A program made the position numbers and the translations under genes. A stretch of DNA of 28,588 bases from Candidatus Hodarchaeota archaeon (GTDB lineage: Archaea > Asgardarchaeota > Heimdallarchaeia > Hodarchaeales > Hodarchaeaceae): assembly GCA_016840285.1 (NCBI GenBank), contig JAEOSR010000133.1:1-28588 (forward strand), written 5' to 3'. The first letter of the stretch is position 1. Every line of letters begins with the position of its first letter. The notes under the pieces were generated by a model, which was not told the DNA's origin, ran no database searches, and saw only the letters and a list, made by a program, of their open reading frames with translations. This document shows positions 7,596-16,832 of the stretch, piece by piece.

Positions 7596-8963
7596 TCATT
7601 GCGTACCAGTTGAAAAATTAACATTTTCAACTAACATTGCAGGAGCAAAGGTCGGAATGGTTACCTCAATCCACCATTTTATTTGTCTAACCTTGTTTTG
7701 AACTGCAACAATATTTTTTACTAAATTGGGAAAAGTATCTGAAATCCGAAGCTCACGAATTGATTCTTGAATCTCTCCGTCCTTAATCAGAAACATTCCA
7801 TCTCGGGGAATAGTACTGAATACACCTTCAGCAGCATTGGTCGATGTTGTATACCAGTTGGATGTAACATAGATTGTCGGCTTTTTACACTCACTTATCA
7901 TTTCTTCAAAGGAATAAGACCCTGGTTTGATCATAATATTACTGTTCTGGGGAACAATAATTCCTGCATTGGCAGTGGTAGTTGCACCAACTTTTTTAGC
8001 GGTGCTTGTGTTGTGAATGAGATTTTTTAAGACCCCATTCTCGATAATGACTGTACTTTGACTTGGAACCCCTTCATTGTCAGCTCGACGACTTCTAAGA
8101 GCATTAGGAACTATAGCAGAATCATTAGCGGTAAAAAGATCAGATGAAATCTTTTCACCTATCTTATCTTTTAACCATGACTGGCCTATTTCTATAGTGA
8201 AAGGATTAGCTACACGAACTGGGTTTGCTATTATATCAGCAACTGTTGTTGGTGACAATAATGCATTATAGACGCCCCCTTTTCCTGGTTTCGCTCCTTT
8301 TGCTTGAGCAGCAATTGTTCCTGCATTTTGTCCAGCTTGTAAGGTATCCAAGGTATCAAGCTTACGACCAACACTCATTCCTTGACCTGATTCAATCGGT
8401 TCGAGAAAAGAACGAATCAGGAATTCAAATCTAGATGTGGTTTCTGTAGTATTCACTCCATGATTTGTTAGCAACAAGTTTGCAGAATAGCCCCACTCGA
8501 GAATACCCGCGCTGTGATTTGCACCAGACTCTATAGCGGCGTTAAGCCCCTGTTCAACCAAATCTACAGCGTTATTAAAGAAATCCATAACTTTTGAATC
8601 ATAAAGATCTGGGATTGATTTATACTCAAACGGCCCCTCCGCTATACCCCCGTAATCCTCCTTTGGAGGAAGTACAGCGCTAAATGTAAGTAACTCATCT
8701 AATGCTTTGTAAATGGAATCGATAGATGAGATATCTGAAATCTCAGTTGCAGCAATTTTCTTGTCTTTTACATAAAAAAAAGACAGTCCAACATTAGCCC
8801 ATCGCTTACTTACAATGATGTCATTTCGACTGAATCTAAGCTGATAATTTACCTGTTCAGTACCAGACACAGCTACATCTTCTGGATTATTTTTCTCTAA
8901 ATAAGCAAGTGATTTTTCTAAAACAGTGCCAAGCTCTAATTTTTCAGTCTGTTTCATTACCAA
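7596..8963 (-). CDS. tldE: TldE/PmbA-type metalloprotease partner
   Basis: The TldE (PmbA) partner of TldD. The two form a heteromeric cytosolic metalloprotease that degrades unfolded peptides and, in bacteria, matures microcin-type peptides. TldE contributes to the chamber but has no HExxxH zinc motif, and none is visible here. Family blocks seen include NHGV, KGGVYNALLSPTTVADI, NEGVPSQSTVIIENGVLKNLIHN and the C-terminal INDGEI-like IKDGEI. It starts immediately after the TldD stop. A GGTGA lies just before the TTG at 8963 and about 11 nt before an in-frame ATG at 8957, so either codon may be the start. The tldD-tldE gene order with coupled reading frames is the normal archaeal arrangement. 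Confidence 0.9.
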   Translation of the reverse strand: MVMKQTEKLELGTVLEKSLAYLEKNNPEDVAVSGTEQVNYQLRFSRNDIIVSKRWANVGLSFFYVKDKKIAATEISDISSIDSIYKALDELLTFSAVLPPKEDYGGIAEGPFEYKSIPDLYDSKVMDFFNNAVDLVEQGLNAAIESGANHSAGILEWGYSANLLLTNHGVNTTETTSRFEFLIRSFLEPIESGQGMSVGRKLDTLDTLQAGQNAGTIAAQAKGAKPGKGGVYNALLSPTTVADIIANPVRVANPFTIEIGQSWLKDKIGEKISSDLFTANDSAIVPNALRSRRADNEGVPSQSTVIIENGVLKNLIHNTSTAKKVGATTTANAGIIVPQNSNIMIKPGSYSFEEMISECKKPTIYVTSNWYTTSTNAAEGVFSTIPRDGMFLIKDGEIQESIRELRISDTFPNLVKNIVAVQNKVRQIKWWIEVTIPTFAPAMLVENVNFSTGTQ

Positions 8964-10394
8964 TTATCTCACCAAAATGTCCCGAATTCGAGTCGCCTCA
9001 GGCCCTCCGTGCCACACAGGAGCAACTTGCATAGGATCCCCTTTACCGCACATCGCAGCATCAAATTCTAATTTTTTGCTCGCAGCATCAATTGCACTAA
9101 ATAAATCGGGAGTTGTAGTCTCTAATACAGGTCTCCTTACTAATTCGTCAGTCAGTTCTCCATCACGAATTAGATATGCCTCTCTTCCAACATATTTGGA
9201 CTGAAAACGACGATCATCAATGTTCCACTCTGAATGGTTTTTCATGTAAATACCTATTTTTATATCTTCAAAAATTTCTTCAAATTCATAATCGCCTGCA
9301 GCGATAAATGTATTCGCCATTCTTGGAATTGGTTCGCGATTAAATGCAGAAACTCGAGCTGCTCCAGTAGATTGTGTTTCTAAGAATCCTGCTGACTCTC
9401 TATTATGCAACATCTCTGTGAATATACCATTTTTTATCAAATATCTAGGTTTAGATGGTATTCCTTCCGCATCATAAAGATAATAACCATAAGAACCTGA
9501 AATAGTTGGATCATCAATAATAGTAACATAATCAGATCCAATTCTTTTCCCAAGTTTGTCAGATCCGAGATAAGACTCACCTGCTTGGGCTGCTTCTCGA
9601 CCTAAAATACGATCTGCTTCTGAAGGATGACCGCAATTCTCATGGGCTATTATACCTGCAATATTTGGACCAGCTACAAAATCAATCTTTCCCTTGGGAG
9701 GTGCTTTGGCCTCGGAAGCCACGCGTGTTAAGGTTTCCGCCTCCTCTTTCAAGAAGTTGATAAGATCCCATTTCTCAATCCATTCATACCCACCAGTGGC
9801 TCCTTTCTGAAAGTAAGTCTGCTCCATAGCTCCTCTAGTTTGATCAACAGCAGTTAAGAGACCATAAAAAAATACTCTAGGGATAACGTCTTCGATACGT
9901 GTTCCATCTGAATTGACATAATATCTTTGACTTTCGGTGTCAAAAAGTATAACAATTCTATAAGGAATTGGAAGAGAAGAAATATTCTTATCAATTTCAA
10001 ATAGAGTTTTCATTTTCTCTTCTGTATCAGTCTCACTTGGAGATTGAGTAACCTTTGCTGCATATTTCTTTTCGTGAGATTTCTCCTCTGAGAATACTAT
10101 TGGGCGTTTTCTTAGTCTCGCACTTACTTTTGTTAGTTTAACTGCTTGTGTAAGAGCTTCTTCCATTGCATTTTGATCTAGAGTGTTAAATGATCCAAAA
10201 CCCATAGCGCCATCAACTAGGATACGAACACCTACTCCTGTTGTTCGATCAAATTCTCCCACCTCTGGTACTCCATTCTTCAAAATAAACTGGTTATTTT
10301 GAAGAGATTCGAATCTGGCTTCTGCATAAGTGGCGCCTTTCTGCAAAGCTAGATCAATAGCTTTATCGCATAAATCTTGTCCATTAATGCTCAT
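8964..10394 (-). CDS. tldD: TldD-type metalloprotease (catalytic subunit)
   Basis: The zinc subunit of the TldD/TldE protease. Counting from ATG 10394, the HExxxH zinc motif is HENCGH at 251-256, followed by PSEAD with the family's downstream acidic residue. The N-terminal blocks GVGVRILVDGAMGFGSFN and the C-terminal MCGKGDPMQVAPVWHGG are characteristic, the last holding the conserved cysteine. The frame is open up to an ATG at 10445, but a TATA-like box at 10454-10462 would start the transcript near 10433. This favours ATG 10400 or ATG 10394, the latter giving MSINGQDLCDKAIDLAL. No candidate precursor peptide or RiPP cluster is nearby, so general peptide turnover is the simplest role. Confidence 0.93.
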   Translation of the reverse strand: MSINGQDLCDKAIDLALQKGATYAEARFESLQNNQFILKNGVPEVGEFDRTTGVGVRILVDGAMGFGSFNTLDQNAMEEALTQAVKLTKVSARLRKRPIVFSEEKSHEKKYAAKVTQSPSETDTEEKMKTLFEIDKNISSLPIPYRIVILFDTESQRYYVNSDGTRIEDVIPRVFFYGLLTAVDQTRGAMEQTYFQKGATGGYEWIEKWDLINFLKEEAETLTRVASEAKAPPKGKIDFVAGPNIAGIIAHENCGHPSEADRILGREAAQAGESYLGSDKLGKRIGSDYVTIIDDPTISGSYGYYLYDAEGIPSKPRYLIKNGIFTEMLHNRESAGFLETQSTGAARVSAFNREPIPRMANTFIAAGDYEFEEIFEDIKIGIYMKNHSEWNIDDRRFQSKYVGREAYLIRDGELTDELVRRPVLETTTPDLFSAIDAASKKLEFDAAMCGKGDPMQVAPVWHGGPEATRIRDILVR

Positions 10395-10453
10395 AAACAT
10401 GACCACAGAATTGAATTTTGTCTCAAAATATCGGTCAGACAACATTTCTTGTC

Positions 10454-10462
10454 TTTATAAAA
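10454..10462 (-). promoter_or_regulatory. TATA box of tldD-tldE
   Basis: Minus-strand TTTTATAAA. Its centre is about 58 nt upstream of the ATG at 10400, predicting a transcript start near 10433 and thus excluding the upstream in-frame ATG at 10445 as start. Confidence 0.5.
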
Positions 10463-10572
10463 TACTATTTATTCTGGTGATTTTTGTATTCAAACTCAGG
10501 TTTAAAATAGGAATGTCCAGTTTAACTAAATGAATAGTTTCAGTTAAGGTAACGGTTTAAGAGACGATAACA

Positions 10573-11916
10573 ATGACTACTGAGGACGTTGATGATTATT
10601 CGACGGTATCATCATCAATCTTCTATGCCATAAGAAATTCTCCTGAAAAACAGAAGTTATTACTTAATAATCTATCGGTCCAGCCTTTAAAAATAGCTAA
10701 TAATCAGACAGAAACAACCTTATCTAACCAGTTGTCACTTATTGAGGAAAATACCAAAAAAATTACTTCTATTAAGAAGGAAGAAGTTACTCTCAAAACT
10801 CAACCTCTATTCATTTTTTATTCAGAAATTTCCCCTATAGAGGAAGCTAAATCCTTTCTCAAAAATATTAAACGAGAAAGGAAGGATAAAAAAGTTACAC
10901 CTACCCGACAACTACTTACTATAGCTTTGCAAGAAACAAAAAAACGAATATCTTCCAAACAAAAAACACTCCAAGAAAAAAGGAAAACAATCTCAAAGAA
11001 AGAAAAGAAATCGAGAGATCGAAAAAAAATTCAAGATCAAACAATCAAATTAAATCAGTTTATTCCCGAAAAAAAAGTGGTAATTACAAATATCAAGGAG
11101 ATTGATCTTAAATCGCAAGAATTGAAAGGAACTCAATTAAATCTGAAGTCAGTTCCAAATAAAAATGGCCCATTTCCATTTACTAACCTTTCTGAGTGGT
11201 TAATCTGGCATCATAATTACCCAGAATTAGCATTCGTACGAGAAGCATATGATCCTGAACAAATTCCAGATGAGGGGGATATAAAGGTGTTTTGGGTCAA
11301 TGTAATGAATGATCCTGAGTTTTTTAATCCTGAATGGAAGATCGCTGGGTCAAGTATCGATATTGATTCAATAAGACAACGAAAACGTCCTGATTGGGCC
11401 CATCCAGAATGGGATATAATGTCATCTTACACAGATGGTTTTTCAATCTATCTCGAAGATGTTTATGAAATTCTCTCTAATTATCCTCAAGGTTTGAAGA
11501 ACTATCGATATCCCGTCCTTCAATTCGCTTTGAAAGGGCTTTTATTACTGAATTTGGTTCATTACGACTATCGAAACCAAAAATGGTTTAGAAAGGGCAC
11601 AAGAGAAGACCTCTCTCGTCTTATTAAATTGGATCAATTTGTTAGTGAACAAACCAACCTCTCAACTTATCAATACAATTTAAACTCAGAAGAAGTGAAA
11701 AAGGATTGGTATATTGGTTTAATATGCTTTGATCTGATTATAATTCGCTCTTCTTTTCTCAGACGCTTTTCTCAGAATCGATTAACTGAAGATGAAAAGA
11801 TTCATGTTCTTATGAAAGAAGATTTAAATCACATTATTAGAGAAAAACTTACAACGATTGAAGATCTAGACAGGGTACGTGTAAAGAATCTCAAAAAGAA
11901 ACTCATAGCAGGATGA
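10573..11916 (+). CDS. Unrecognised basic protein with a C-terminal globular domain
   Basis: A 447-residue cytoplasmic protein that I do not recognise. Residues 1-60 are polar. Residues about 95-160 are extremely rich in lysine and arginine and predicted helical (for example KEKKSRDRKK). Residues about 200-447 look folded, with many aromatic residues. A short tandem repeat is visible: DPEFFNPEWKIAGSS near 247-261 and RPDWAHPEWDIMSS near 272-285, sharing P-x-[FW]-x-x-PEW-x-I. There is no transmembrane segment or cysteine cluster. The basic segment suggests nucleic-acid or membrane-surface binding, which is inference. ATG 10573 has only a weak ribosome site; a TATA-like TTTAAAATA lies near 10502. 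Neighbours on both sides are on the other strand, so it is transcribed alone. Confidence 0.75.
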   Translation: MTTEDVDDYSTVSSSIFYAIRNSPEKQKLLLNNLSVQPLKIANNQTETTLSNQLSLIEENTKKITSIKKEEVTLKTQPLFIFYSEISPIEEAKSFLKNIKRERKDKKVTPTRQLLTIALQETKKRISSKQKTLQEKRKTISKKEKKSRDRKKIQDQTIKLNQFIPEKKVVITNIKEIDLKSQELKGTQLNLKSVPNKNGPFPFTNLSEWLIWHHNYPELAFVREAYDPEQIPDEGDIKVFWVNVMNDPEFFNPEWKIAGSSIDIDSIRQRKRPDWAHPEWDIMSSYTDGFSIYLEDVYEILSNYPQGLKNYRYPVLQFALKGLLLLNLVHYDYRNQKWFRKGTREDLSRLIKLDQFVSEQTNLSTYQYNLNSEEVKKDWYIGLICFDLIIIRSSFLRRFSQNRLTEDEKIHVLMKEDLNHIIREKLTTIEDLDRVRVKNLKKKLIAG

Positions 11917-11935
11917 AAGAGTATAAACAGCTATA

Positions 11936-13030
11936 TTACCTGGTGACTCGAAAGCTAAGAACCTGGTCTCTGAGATCTCTTAATTTGGAATGCGATTCAA
12001 AAGCTTCTCTCACAGGGTGAATCATTTCATTCAAAGATGAAGCAACAGCGTTTTTTAGATCTGCAGGGTGGACTTCTCCCTTTAGATAAGCAGTTTCTAA
12101 ATCAATATAGGAATTAAACTTGGTATCTCCACCGTATTTGGAAGGACGTTCCACTTTAAATTTATCATACTTTTCAAAGATGAAATAACGTGTGTATTCA
12201 AGTATTGGATTTTCTTCAACACTTTCAGGACAGTATGCTTTCTTGATTTTCTTTCTAATCTGTGATTCACTATCTGTCATAAAGATTGCCGCGTCAGGAT
12301 TGGATTTAGACATCTTTACATCGAGTAATTTCTCCTCAATACTCGCATAAGATGCCTTCGGTGGATTGAGTCCTCGAACCATATGATGGCTTACCACAAC
12401 TGGTTTTACCCCAAATAGCTTCGGTCCAATTTCCCGTGCTAGCATATTGACCTTACGTTGATCCATGCCGAGTTGACACACGTCTACATCCATATGGAAG
12501 ATATCAGCGCACTGTAAGCAGGGATATAGAATTTGAGATGCTTGAAGTGCTTCTGATTGTAATCGTCCCATGATCTGAGCTGTTCTGATAATGCGTTTCA
12601 ATGTTGAATTCCGAGCGATTTCCATAACTTTTTTCCAATATTCATCATCTTTCACGAAGTCTGAAGCCCAGAGGAAGTTCACATGCTTGAGATCCATACC
12701 AGTTAATCGCCATACTTCTATGAGATATTTCCCTGCTGTTTGAATATTGTCTAGATTTCCTCCAAGCTTGTTATTAGCCCAACCATGCCAATCAGCAACA
12801 AGCATATTAAACGTTGCACCAGCAGCAATCATCTTGTTTACGTTAATAGACCTCAATATCCCCTGAGCAATATGAATCTGCCCTGATGGCTCAAAACCGT
12901 CGTAAGAGTAGAAGTTCTTTTTTGTATCTAATAACTTGATCATCTCTTCTTCAGTTACAACTTCTTCTCCAACGCTTTTGATGAGATTCAATCGTTCCTC
13001 GGTGCTCAATTCAATCACCTGTTGTGACAC
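11936..13030 (-). CDS. tyrS: Tyrosyl-tRNA synthetase (archaeal/eukaryal type)
   Basis: A class I aminoacyl-tRNA synthetase that charges tRNA-Tyr. From the GTG start at 13030 it has 364 residues, the normal length for the archaeal/eukaryal form, which lacks the bacterial S4 tail. The nucleotide-binding block YDGFEPSGQIHIAQG places the HIGH-like HIAQ at 53-56. The second signature KMSKS is at 239-243. The tyrosine pocket includes YPCLQCADIF and CQLGMDQRKVNMLARE. Several long segments (INVNK, QIMGR, ILYPC.QCADIF, QLGMDQRKVNMLARE, VERPSKYGG, HP.DLK.A) match, as I remember it, the plant/protist TyrRS more than the Methanocaldococcus type. The ATG two bases upstream of the GTG is out of frame. It is flanked by genes transcribed in the opposite direction, so it is monocistronic. 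Confidence 0.97.
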   Translation of the reverse strand: MSQQVIELSTEERLNLIKSVGEEVVTEEEMIKLLDTKKNFYSYDGFEPSGQIHIAQGILRSINVNKMIAAGATFNMLVADWHGWANNKLGGNLDNIQTAGKYLIEVWRLTGMDLKHVNFLWASDFVKDDEYWKKVMEIARNSTLKRIIRTAQIMGRLQSEALQASQILYPCLQCADIFHMDVDVCQLGMDQRKVNMLAREIGPKLFGVKPVVVSHHMVRGLNPPKASYASIEEKLLDVKMSKSNPDAAIFMTDSESQIRKKIKKAYCPESVEENPILEYTRYFIFEKYDKFKVERPSKYGGDTKFNSYIDLETAYLKGEVHPADLKNAVASSLNEMIHPVREAFESHSKLRDLRDQVLSFRVTR

Positions 13031-13223
13031 ATAGTGAAAAACATTTCAGTTTGGGCAGTAGTAGTCTTTAAGGAGTAATCAAGGACTTCTCGTTTCCTTT
13101 AATCCTGAATAAAGACTATCTAGAGCAAGATAAGAGACTCTGTTTTAGGTTTACGATACGCTTTTTCAGTTAACCAAAAATATTCAGATTAAAAATTAGC
13201 TAGATGAAACACTAATTTCCGTA

Positions 13224-13228
13224 GGAGG
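13224..13228 (+). promoter_or_regulatory. Strong ribosome binding site of the racemase gene
   Basis: GGAGG, within GTAGGAGGTT, lies 11 bases before the ATG at 13240. It is one of the few strong Shine-Dalgarno sites in the window and fixes this start. Confidence 0.6.
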
Positions 13229-13239
13229 TTATCCAAGAT

Positions 13240-13932
13240 ATGAAAACAATAGGTCTTATCGGAGGAATGAGCTGGGAATCCTCCCTAGAATATTACCGAA
13301 TTATTAATGAAACAGTTAAAGAGTTAATTGGAGGGTTGCATTCAGCTAAGAGTATAATGTTTTCTTACGATTTTGAAGAAATAGAGTCCTTACAGCACCT
13401 CGGAAAATGGACAGAGCTCACGGATTCTCTGACTGAAATCGCTAAGAGGCTTGAGAATGCTGGAGCTGAACTGATAGTTATCTGTACAAACACCATGCAT
13501 AAAGTAGCTGACGAGATGCAGACGAATCTGAGCATTCCAATAATACATATTGCAGATGCAACAGCGGAAAAGATAATGGAAAAGAAACTACAAACAGTTG
13601 GTCTGTTAGGAACCAAATTTACAATGGAAGAAGGTTTTTACAAGGACAGATTGAAAAAAGAATATGGATTAGAAGTAATGCTCCCAGATAAGGAAGAACG
13701 ACAAGTTGTTCATGATATTATCTACAATGAATTAGTATTAGGCAAGTTAAAGAATCAATCAAGAAATATTTTTATCAATATTATTCACAAATTAAAAGCT
13801 TCTGGGGCGGAAGGGATAATCCTCGGTTGTACTGAAATCCCTCTTTTGATAAAACAGGAAGATACTAATATCCCATTGTTTGATACAACAACCATTCATG
13901 CAAGAGCAGCAGTAAAAAATGCATTAGATTAA
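13240..13932 (+). CDS. Aspartate/glutamate racemase family protein
   Basis: A 230-residue cofactor-independent amino acid racemase of the Asp/Glu racemase family. The N-terminal signature is MKTIGLIGGMSWESSLEYY. The two catalytic cysteines are Cys82 in ICTNTMH and Cys197 in LGCTEIPLL, sitting in the pseudo-symmetric halves of the fold. Length equals that of characterised aspartate racemases. The TNTMH and GCTEIP contexts favour aspartate racemase (YgeA/RacD-like) over glutamate racemase MurI, and an archaeon has no murein need for D-glutamate. Substrate remains inferred. The neighbouring TyrRS is on the other strand, and the exporter gene begins 130 bp downstream with its own TATA-like box, so this is probably a single-gene transcript. 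Confidence 0.9.
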   Translation: MKTIGLIGGMSWESSLEYYRIINETVKELIGGLHSAKSIMFSYDFEEIESLQHLGKWTELTDSLTEIAKRLENAGAELIVICTNTMHKVADEMQTNLSIPIIHIADATAEKIMEKKLQTVGLLGTKFTMEEGFYKDRLKKEYGLEVMLPDKEERQVVHDIIYNELVLGKLKNQSRNIFINIIHKLKASGAEGIILGCTEIPLLIKQEDTNIPLFDTTTIHARAAVKNALD

Positions 13933-14018
13933 TAGTAAATATATCCTAATACAATGCAGACTTTGAAATTACATTCAATTCAAGAAATAAGGAATCTTTT
14001 TCTCATTAATCAAAAAAT

Positions 14019-14028
14019 GTATTTAATT
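14019..14028 (+). promoter_or_regulatory. TATA-like box of the MMPL exporter
   Basis: GTATTTAATT. Expected transcript start is near 14048, which coincides with the in-frame TTG and so supports the ATG at 14063 as the start. Confidence 0.35.
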
Positions 14029-14062
14029 CGGTGATTAATTCAGCAGTTTGAAGGTCATAGTC

Positions 14063-16696
14063 ATGTCAGTGTTTCAGCGATTAGGGAAAACTATCATATC
14101 TTCGTTCACACTCAAGAATAAGAAAATCAAAGTAGCGTGGATTATTATTTTATTCTGGTTAATCATTATAACTCCCATCTCAGCATTTTTCTCAGCTAGA
14201 GTGATGGAAAGCATGAGTACAGAGTGGTCCTTCGTTCCTGCTGGATCTGAATCTGACATAGCTTTAGAGATTCTAGAAAATGAATTTCCCCCATCAAATG
14301 AATCATTAATTGCTGTATTACAATCTGAAACTGGGTTTGTCTTCAATGCTACTCTATTCAATAGTACTATTCAAACATCGAATCAAACCATTGAAGATCT
14401 TATTGATGCTACTATTGCAGCATCAAACGATAATTTTCTATATGGCTTATTTTTAAGTCTTGAGGTCAACGAATCTGTTTATGAGTGGGGTATTGGAAAA
14501 TTTGAGAATATTATTTCCCCTTTTGTACTCTTTCCTGGTTTAATCATGACTTATCCCAATCAATCAAAGATATGGCAAGATTTCTGGACTCAAATGTTCT
14601 TTGAGGACGATACGGTAACTATGATCATCATTGGCTTGGAAGTTTCCAGTGTTGGTTTTTCTGCTATGGGTGTCGGGGAGCAAAGCGCTTATTTTGAGTA
14701 TATTCAAGAGCTCAGGGATTTTATTGATGATAGGTTACCAAAAAGACTTAATTTAGCCGCTATGGGGCTTGGAATCGATGTCGATCCTGATACAGAGACA
14801 AAAATCACAGGTTCACTCGCAATCTCTTACGATAGTTTGGAATCCTCTGAAGCTGATCGGGAACGTATGGATTTCTTAACTGTAGCCTTGGTTATCATCA
14901 TATTATTCATAGTTCTTCGGTCAATAGTTGCTCCTACAGTTCCTTTAGTAACAATGGGTCCGGCTCTTCTCTTAGCAAACACAGTTTTATACTTTCTAGG
15001 CAATTATATTGAAATTGGCACATTTGCTCCAGTTATCGTGACAGTATTAGGATTAGGTGTTGGAGTAGATTACTCTATCTTTATTCTTACCCGATTTATT
15101 GATGAAATACAGGAAGGAAAAACTAGAGAAGAAGCAGTCATAACTTCAGTTGCGATGAGTGGAAGAGCAATTTTTTCATCTGGTTTAGTTGTAATAATGG
15201 GATTTGGCGCATTACTGATTCCAAATATTGAATTAATTCAAAGTATTGGACTAGGTGCTATTATCGCCATCATTTGTGGATTGTTATCGGCTTTTACATT
15301 ACTCCCCTCACTTCTATGTGTGTTTGGTGAGAAAATAACCTGGCCCAGAAAAATAACAGTTATTGAGATACATGAAGAAGAGAAGGACGAAGCTATAGAA
15401 AAAACGTCTACAAAACCGAATAAAACAATTTGGGGAAAATTTGCAAGATTTAGTATTCGTTTCGCTTGGCCCATCATCATTATTGCTATAGCTGTCACTG
15501 TACCTTTCGCGTTTTTATTGGCTTCGTACCAACCATCGTATGATATATTATCAATGCTCCCTCCTAATGTTGAAAGTAGTGAAGCTTTTGAAATACTTGA
15601 TGAGATAGGGATGACAAGTGAAATATATGGTAATAGCATGGTTCTCTCAGGATTTAGCAGTTCTGATGAATTATGGTCAAATACCACGCTTCATGCCATT
15701 GATCGTCTGGCAGATTGGTTTACTGATACTGAAGCTATACAGGACGTTGAAACCATCACACGACCCTCACTAGGACTTGTGAAGATCGATTTAGTTGATG
15801 AAATGAGGATTAACCAAGGAATAGAAACACCTTACCTTTCTATCCCGACTTTAAACTTTACTCTACCTACTGATTATAGTTTTGGTTCTATTATGCAAAA
15901 TTATGTTAATTGGAACCAAGCAAACAACACGGTAATCTTAAAGTTAAGATTTGTGAATAATCCTATGGGAGTAGAGGCCATGGGTGATCTACGTTCACTC
16001 AGAGCAAATTTGAAAGATTTACAAAGGTTTGGTCTTCCTATAAACGTCAAAGGTTATATCTACGGTGGTACCTCAATCAACGTAGATATGTCCAATGAAG
16101 TATATTCAGCGTTCCCCGTGATGATTCTATGGATCTTAGTAACAATAATGCTTATCCTGACATTTCTATTAGGTTCAATCACTGTACCTATTCGATTAAT
16201 TATCACAATTGCTACATCTGTTACCTGGACATTAGGCTTCTTGGTTTTAATGTTTCAGTTTAACCTCGAAGAATTAACTTTGGCTTATCTTAATCCCAAT
16301 ATTAATATTGAAGCGGGACTTTATTGGATTATCCCCCCGATATTATTCTGTATCTTATTTGGATTAGGTATGGATTATGATATTTTTATTACCTCTCGTA
16401 TTCGTGAGGAATATCTAAAAGGAAAACCAAACCATGAAGCTATCGAAGAGGGCTTGATTCATACAGCCTCGGTCGTCACCTCTTGCGCGATAATCATGGC
16501 TGGGGCATTCCTTGCCTTGTGGTTCTCTTATATATTAATTCTGACAGAAATAGGTCTAGGTATGGTTTTTGCCGTAATTGTTGATGCAACAATCGTCCGG
16601 GTATTCCTTGTCCCGTCAGCAATGTCCCTCATGGGTGATAAGTACAATTGGTGGCCTGAGTGGGTGAACAAGAAGTTTGGAAAGTTCACTCACTAA
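14063..16696 (+). CDS. MMPL/RND-superfamily membrane exporter
   Basis: An 877-residue integral membrane protein of the MMPL branch of the RND superfamily, proton-driven exporters that in other organisms handle lipids or hydrophobic compounds. The topology is the classic duplicated one: TM1 (about 25-45), a large extracytoplasmic loop to about 270, five helices to about 420, a charged linker, TM7 (about 465-490), a second large loop to about 690, then five helices. Each half has the RND TM4 signature with its acidic residue: GVGVDYSIFILTRF near 335 and GLGMDYDIFITSRI near 770. Start set at ATG 14063, preceded by AAGGT; the in-frame TTG at 14048 coincides with the predicted transcript start. 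No adaptor gene is adjacent. The substrate is unknown. Confidence 0.93.
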   Translation: MSVFQRLGKTIISSFTLKNKKIKVAWIIILFWLIIITPISAFFSARVMESMSTEWSFVPAGSESDIALEILENEFPPSNESLIAVLQSETGFVFNATLFNSTIQTSNQTIEDLIDATIAASNDNFLYGLFLSLEVNESVYEWGIGKFENIISPFVLFPGLIMTYPNQSKIWQDFWTQMFFEDDTVTMIIIGLEVSSVGFSAMGVGEQSAYFEYIQELRDFIDDRLPKRLNLAAMGLGIDVDPDTETKITGSLAISYDSLESSEADRERMDFLTVALVIIILFIVLRSIVAPTVPLVTMGPALLLANTVLYFLGNYIEIGTFAPVIVTVLGLGVGVDYSIFILTRFIDEIQEGKTREEAVITSVAMSGRAIFSSGLVVIMGFGALLIPNIELIQSIGLGAIIAIICGLLSAFTLLPSLLCVFGEKITWPRKITVIEIHEEEKDEAIEKTSTKPNKTIWGKFARFSIRFAWPIIIIAIAVTVPFAFLLASYQPSYDILSMLPPNVESSEAFEILDEIGMTSEIYGNSMVLSGFSSSDELWSNTTLHAIDRLADWFTDTEAIQDVETITRPSLGLVKIDLVDEMRINQGIETPYLSIPTLNFTLPTDYSFGSIMQNYVNWNQANNTVILKLRFVNNPMGVEAMGDLRSLRANLKDLQRFGLPINVKGYIYGGTSINVDMSNEVYSAFPVMILWILVTIMLILTFLLGSITVPIRLIITIATSVTWTLGFLVLMFQFNLEELTLAYLNPNINIEAGLYWIIPPILFCILFGLGMDYDIFITSRIREEYLKGKPNHEAIEEGLIHTASVVTSCAIIMAGAFLALWFSYILILTEIGLGMVFAVIVDATIVRVFLVPSAMSLMGDKYNWWPEWVNKKFGKFTH

Positions 16697-16832
16697 AAAA
16701 ACACCAAACTGATAGCTTATAATTTTAAAATCCTAATATATTCTGGATATGACACAACATTTCATCTAGTTCAATTAGACGAATATTTACAACGTATTAA
16801 ATAAGAGTAATAATACTACTAGTGTGAGGAAT

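Noticed and set aside
10304..10318. GATTCGAATC palindrome that resembles a tRNA T-loop
   Set aside because: It lies inside tldD coding sequence, and no acceptor, D or anticodon stem can be drawn around it.
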